Shown here piece by piece: positions 58,977 to 64,000 of a DNA stretch of 64,000 bases. Source of the DNA: Pelargonium nanum (lineage: Eukaryota > Streptophyta > Magnoliopsida > Geraniales > Geraniaceae); the NCBI GenBank assembly GCA_036897485.1, contig JAYMTF010000021.1, forward strand, positions 1 to 64,000, given 5' to 3'. Below the pieces are notes generated by a model. It was not told the DNA's origin. It saw nothing but the letters and a program-made list of their open reading frames with translations, and did no database searches. Position numbers and translations under genes: made by a program. The first letter of the stretch is position 1, and each line of letters begins with the position of its first letter.

Positions 58977-61900
58977 TCAGCCCTTACGGATGATCGACCT
59001 TATTAACGGACGCTCATGTCTGCTCCTGCTGTGATGATGCTTCGCTGATTCTAAAGAGTCTGAGTCCGAGTCCTCGGATGAACTTGAATGCTCGCGTCTA
59101 CTTTTTCTTCTTCGTCCGCGATGGATACCAGAGTCGTAGTTTTCAGATGACCTTATATCTGAACGTTTATGTCTGCTTCTTTTATGATGCATGCCTGACT
59201 CTGAAGAGCCCGACTCTCCAGAGGAATACGAATGTTTGTGTCTGCTTCTTCTACGTCCACGAAGCATATCGCGTTCAGAGTTTCCAGATGAGCCCGAAGA
59301 TTCAGACTCTTCAGATGAATAAGTATTATTGTGTCTGCTTTTTCTACCTCCACGATGATGTTTATGTCTTCTCCTTGCATGATGCTCCGAAGAGCCTAAC
59401 TCTCCAGAGGGATACGGTAACTCGCTTTTACTTTTTCTATGTCCATGATCTGAGTTTTCGGATAACTTACTATGTGAATGCTTCTGCCTGCTCCTTTTAT
59501 GATGCCTGCCTGACTCTGAAGTGTCGGGTGAGCTCGATTCAGAATGATTTTGCTGCGTCCTCCGCTTCTTCTTCTTCGAGTACTTCTCCTTTGACCTCTC
59601 ATCGTCATCAGAAAGAAAATTTAACCCATCTTCATTATGAGCCTCTGATTCTTTTCTATCTTTCGATGATTTCTTCTTTCGCCTGCTCTTCTTATCGGAC
59701 TTTTTCCTCACAATCTTGTTAGATGTGAAATTGGTCAATAACTCTGGAATGCTGCTGTCACCAAGGAAACCTAAATGGCGGATGGGAAAGACGAGTTGGC
59801 ATACGCACACTCAAATAAATAGTAAGGGAATTGAGAAAAGACACATTGCAGATTAATACTCCATCATCTCAAAATGAGTGTCTTGACTTCCACCATTTTA
59901 AGATAAATTACAGAAAAGTTAGTGTTGTACATATTCTCTACTCTCTAGTAACCCCATTAACATGTGTTGTAACAATCTTAAAGGATACTCACTTATTGTA
60001 GGAATGCTATAGGTAATTCATACATAACTAACTTCCTAAAAAGGAAAGACGACACTCATTTTGTGAACAAGGGAGTAGTATTCTATACTTATAAGTTATA
60101 ACCATTTGCAGATAGCCCCATATACTTCTTTTTTCTTTTCTTTTCTTTTTTCGCGACAACTAACTCTTGTACTTCTAATTTATCATTCCGACAATGTGAA
60201 ATTGTTGGTTATGGTAAAGGGTAGAATGAGTATTTTAGAAGAAAAAAAATATGATAGATCGTGTTAAAAAAAAACACAATCTAATTACTGCATGAAAAAT
60301 TGAAAGTATAGGAAGTTTAGTTGTCACAAAAAAAGTATAGCGAAGTTATCTGCAAAAAGAGCCATGCAACTCACCCTTAAAAAAAGTGGAAGATAAAAAG
60401 ATGAAAATAATGTATGTGTTGGAGAAAGAACTTACCTCCATACTCGTCAAAAATGTCTTCAGCAACTATTTGTTGGTTGGGATCATCAGGCTTAAACCCT
60501 CCACGAGGAGGACTCATACCTGGTTTTTGCTTCAGCTCCCACTTTAAAGGCTACAAAGCAAAAGCCAAAAGAAAAAATAAGAAGAATGAAATGATACACT
60601 TCCAGATGTTATAGTCACATATGCTGCATGCTCCTATATTGTGTCACTGGTATAAGAATGTGTAATAAGAGAAAGAACCGACCTCACTAGGATCCGTGTG
60701 AGCCAGGATAGCAGTCAACGGATCGTCTCTCTTCAGTCGACTCTCTTCATTGGGCATTATAACATCCTTTAAAGGACACTCACGGTCACCACTCTGATGG
60801 CCAAAAGTTCCACATCTTACACATTTCACATTGCGTACTTCCACTCCAAATGGCTTTGCCCTGCCAGCAATGCCAGTCTCCAACCTGAAAACATCATCTG
60901 TAATGTCTGAATTATACAAGTAATAAACAAAGGGGGCGTTATGAATCTATTAGTGGTTAATTCTTAATTTACTTCTCTCTCTAACCATGTCTTAAGGGCT
61001 AGGATTTGATTTGATAAGAGATGTTACTATGGCTAATACAAGAATCAACGACATCAATTTCGGATCAACGCTAAAGTTAAATACGATTTACTAGGGCAGT
61101 GCAAAGAGTAAGAATTCATATGTTCAATCTAGCCTGAAAGATGTCAGATGTGCATAAGATGATAGAGCTGTTAAGCTAAAGGCCAAAGGATGTTTATTGA
61201 GAAGAATGTTGTTCTGTTCCTTTATCCTACACAACATGAGCATTCTGAGCATGGTGGATTAGAGAAACAGTTAGAAAGAGCACATATTCTTAATTCAAAA
61301 GGCAGCTGCAAGCCAATTACATTTATCGATATTGTACGAAATATATTATGAGATCTGAAAGTAAATACATTACGACATTCTGGACTACAATGAGTACTGA
61401 ATAGGCACTTTGTCTGGAAATGAATGAAGATTACAGTTTGTAAACTAAATAAGTGTGCCACATTAGCATACCGTGGAGCATTTTTAAGGACTTCAAATTC
61501 TTCTTCGGTTGGTAAAGAACGCCCAAAAACATCTTTTGGCCTTGGTTTCTTCTTTACTTCGCTGTGTTCTGGTGGCCTACAAGACCAAAAGAATAATTAT
61601 TCAACTCTACTTTCCGGAATAACATTGATAAGACATTTATGGCCAATTATATGAGCAGAAGAGCAATTTGTTGTACTTTGTTTTTCTTGTAAGGAACATG
61701 CAGTTCATAAAGAGAAAAAAAAAACTAAATGAAATCAAACTCATTATTACAATGCAGCAGAGGCAATATCTGCGTGGGGATTTTGAGATGAGTCATTCTG
61801 ATCCTCCATTTTCCGCTCATCAGCAACCTCAGCTGCTTTTGCACTTTCAGGATTGTAACCAGGTGGCCGAATGTACATGAAGCTAACAGCTTTCATCATC

Positions 61901-62759
61901 TCCATCTACATAATTAAGATACGAGTCAACAGGCTACACAAATAACCTCGCTAGAAAATACATTAAATCTAGCTGTGACATTGACCCATATAGTCGTTGA
62001 CATAACATTTCCATGACTCAATTGAGAATATGTCAGGAACTTTAAAAACTTGAGTACGAAAGAGGTTATTACAAACTCATCTCAACTTCATCCATCAAGA
62101 TTCAAAGTGAGCATCATCTGATAATCAATGTTCTTACCTTTTATTTTCATATGAAACAAACATCTACCTAACTGAAAATATGAACATTCAGAGTCCAACT
62201 GAGTTCTGTTTGTAAAACAAGATAGATTATTTCATGGAGATGAATTTAAATTCACGGTTTCATTAGCATTCACAAAATTTTGGAAATAAAGAATCAAACT
62301 TCATGAATCAATTAACAAATAAATGAATAAAAAAACATTGATGTAGCCAAACACAACACCTTCTCCTTCTCTTTCTTGGATACGAGAGCAGTCTGGCGGA
62401 AAAATTCCTGCTCTTGAGCATACTGTAAACAGTAAACAGTAAACAGAAAAGGAATTAGGTTTTGTATATGCAAAATATAGCAAAGACAGAGAAGACGATG
62501 AAATTGGGAAAAAAGAGGGCTAGAATTAGGGTTTGACCTCGCGAGCAACTTCTTCGGCTCGGCGGTCGCGCTGATTGTGAGTCTGCTCGGCGATCCATTT
62601 GCGGCGCTGATTGGGGTAGGAGAGAGGGTGCCATGGCTTCTGATTGAGATAGGAATGGCTCCAAGCTGTTCCTGATTTGTTCTTGTAATCGACCTCTCCG
62701 TTACCTTTGTCGGAGAACCTCTTGCTCAGTATCATCCCTCCTCCTTCCTCTCCCTCCAT
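58977..62759 (-). CDS. CIR1-like, Cir_N-domain splicing-associated protein
   Basis: Seven exons join in frame (62538-62759, 62360-62422, 61751-61905, 61472-61576, 60683-60884, 60436-60550, 58977-59770) to about 550 residues. The N-terminus has the Cir_N-type segment ([20 protein letters not shown]). A zinc-knuckle-like [16 protein letters not shown] lies in exon 5, followed by [18 protein letters not shown], typical of CBF1-interacting corepressor homologues. These associate with the spliceosome in animals and are annotated as splicing factors in plants. The last exon encodes a ~200-residue tail of Ser/Arg/His/Lys repeats ([21 protein letters not shown]) resembling an SR-protein tail. It is likely nuclear. 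A Stowaway MITE lies in the last intron. Confidence 0.9.
59000..59560 (-). repeat. degenerate coding repeats in the RS-like tail
   Basis: About seven units of 24-33 codons, each of the form (H/R)KRSRHK.S followed by SSGES or SSE.SDS. Examples are [30 protein letters not shown] and [15 protein letters not shown]. The DNA repeats with them, so the tail grew by internal duplication. Confidence 0.75.
59859..60075. mobile_element. Stowaway-type MITE, copy 3
   Basis: Flanked by TA. Left end ctccatcatctcaaaatgag; right end cactcattttgtgaacaagg then gag. Internal gtgttgtaacaa and catacataactaactt match copy 1 closely. It lies in the last intron of the CIR1-like gene. Confidence 0.85.
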
Positions 62760-63650
62760 TGCCGGGCAGATTGATCGGAGCCGGAGCTCAATTCCACTGT
62801 TGTGCTCTGAATTTGCCTTTCTTCTTCGCAAGTGCTCGGAGCCGGGGAGAGAGAGAGAGAGAGGCTTCAACGAACCTTTTTTGTTTATCTTTCAGCTTCG
62901 CATATGAAGCTGTTCACAGAACTGTTTCTACTTATTTATTTATTATTCATTTTTATACTGAAAATATATTTATTTATTTTTATCTCCTGTTGATAAAGAG
63001 GTGGGTATTTTTATCTCGACTCCCAATCTATTATACTTACGAAATGAGTCGTAATTTATGAATTATTATAGATTCAACTAGATATAGTATTAAGTCCGAA
63101 TCGACAAAAGTTTCAACAACTACTGAACTCGTCCCTCACTGCGTGGAATCGTAATTTGGAGCAACCAACCTTCTGGCATGATCCCACCACTGTGAGGGAC
63201 CATCATTGAGTCATTGGCCGCCAAGCATGGTCCCTCACTTCGAGGCACTAGTTATCATTGGTAATCAAGGGACATCGACTTAGCACGCCTAAGCACTAGT
63301 TGTCGTTAGTTACCAACAAGCTCATCCTGCTGTGGTTCGACATGGATGACATTGTACACGAGAATCAAACATCGCATTTGATATAGAAGATGATATCATC
63401 ACCTGCTACAAGTATATATAAACGCCTCTTTTTTAGAATACGGGTTGATCATTCTTATATTTTTTTTATGTCTCTAGTGAATTGTAGTGCACATATACCG
63501 ATTTTCACGACATATTCATCTTTCATATAATTATGCAACTTTAATATATTTCATAAACAAAGATTGTGAAAAAGATAACTCGAACAAAATAAGCAAATTT
63601 TGAGAAACTTTACATCATGTGAACCTCACATTTGATTTGAATTACCTAAT
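62760..63650. other. intergenic between CIR1-like and WAT1-related genes
   Basis: The first ~150 bp, including a (GA)n run at 62850-62862, is the CIR1-like leader and promoter. The rest is spacer with no gene seen. Confidence 0.45.
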
Positions 63651-64000
63651 CTAATCTACTTCTTTGGGAGATAATAATTTGGGAGATGTTGAAGATCCTT
63701 TCTGATAACTTGATCCATCTTTTTGAAGGAGAGGTTCAAAATCTGGAATAGCTGCTTGTTTTTCTCTATATGATGCCCAAGTCACCAAGTATAGCCCACT
63801 GATTATCAAAAATCCCCCAATTACACTGCCAATTTCACACAAAACAGAACATATCAACACCACAAAAATATCCAACCCTTGATATACAGTTGATGTAATG
63901 AACATAGATAATGAAAATGGAAGTGATAGGAGCAAAACCTTCCCAAATAAACAGGACTTCCAAGGAAAATTCTTGAAAGAAACGCAGACGCTGCGGGTTG
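63651..64000 (-). CDS. WAT1-related transporter, C-terminal part
   Basis: The gene runs off the right edge. Two exon parts join in frame (63939 to the window edge, then 63651-63825). They encode the last transmembrane segments, AAFLSRIFLGSPVYLGS and VIGGFLIISGLYLVTWASY, followed by a hydrophilic tail ending KLLSPKEVD. The REKQ after the last helix and this motif set are typical of the WAT1/UMAMIT branch of the EamA (drug/metabolite) superfamily, membrane carriers of auxin or amino acids in known cases. The start, most of the ten helices and the substrate cannot be seen. Confidence 0.85.
   Translation of the reverse strand, partial: TRSVCVSFKNFPWKSCLFGKVLLLSLPFSLSMFITSTVYQGLDIFVVLICSVLCEIGSVIGGFLIISGLYLVTWASYREKQAAIPDFEPLLQKDGSSYQKGSSTSPKLLSPKEVD

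Noticed and set aside
59078-59722. 214-codon plus-strand open frame
   Set aside because: Antisense to the repetitive RS-like tail of the CIR1-like gene; Phe/Tyr/Ser repeats are the mirror of its Arg/Ser codons.

Overview
This is a nuclear segment from a dicot flowering plant. It is AT-rich, its genes are interrupted by GT-AG introns, and its gene families are plant-typical: a class VII receptor-like cytoplasmic kinase, a PPR protein, a BAHD acyltransferase, a BZR1-beta-amylase fusion and a WAT1 transporter. Spacing is compact, with about 14 genes in 64 kb. No LTR retrotransposon, CRISPR array, rRNA gene or convincing tRNA gene was seen. I could rebuild complete in-frame exon chains for ten multi-exon genes by matching splice sites on the sequence.

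Layout, left to right: an RLCK-VII kinase (+, 2775-5393); a GT4-type glycosyltransferase with a membrane anchor (+, 7099-9322); the Ste20/Hippo-type kinase SIK1 (-, 10040-16281, 18 exons); an NFD4-like nodulin/MFS membrane protein (-, 17301-21516); a broken PPR gene (+, 25205-27612); a single-exon BAHD acyltransferase (-, 29495-30877); a small basic protein gene of unknown function (+, 34918-35346); a CCR4 homolog 4 nuclease/phosphatase (-, 36466-40300); a DUF1764 protein (-, 42079-42483); an unrecognised conserved-looking five-exon gene (+, 43608-46408); a RING-H2 ubiquitin ligase (+, 48014-52697); BAM7, the BZR1-domain beta-amylase (+, 53695-58480); a CIR1-like splicing-associated protein with an RS-like tail (-, 58977-62759); and the 3' end of a WAT1-related transporter (-, 63651 to the window edge).

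The genes do not form one pathway. The most notable structure is around SIK1. The SIK1 gene, introns included, is bracketed by two direct copies of one segment of about 1 kb. Each copy holds the 3' half of the glycosyltransferase gene plus the 3' end of the NFD4-like gene. This reads as a 6.5-kb block inserted between two neighbouring genes with duplication of the break site, or as a larger tandem duplication followed by loss. SIK1's promoter therefore now lies in glycosyltransferase-derived sequence.

A second theme is the number of short direct duplications (20-250 bp) in introns and spacers, several of them copying a splice site or the end of a coding region. There is also a minisatellite of about 98 bp at 41326-41875 and a threefold repeat of about 170 bp just upstream of the small unknown gene. 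Three Stowaway-type MITEs of one family all sit inside introns. Several degenerate hAT-like elements share a TAGAGCTGGC-like end.
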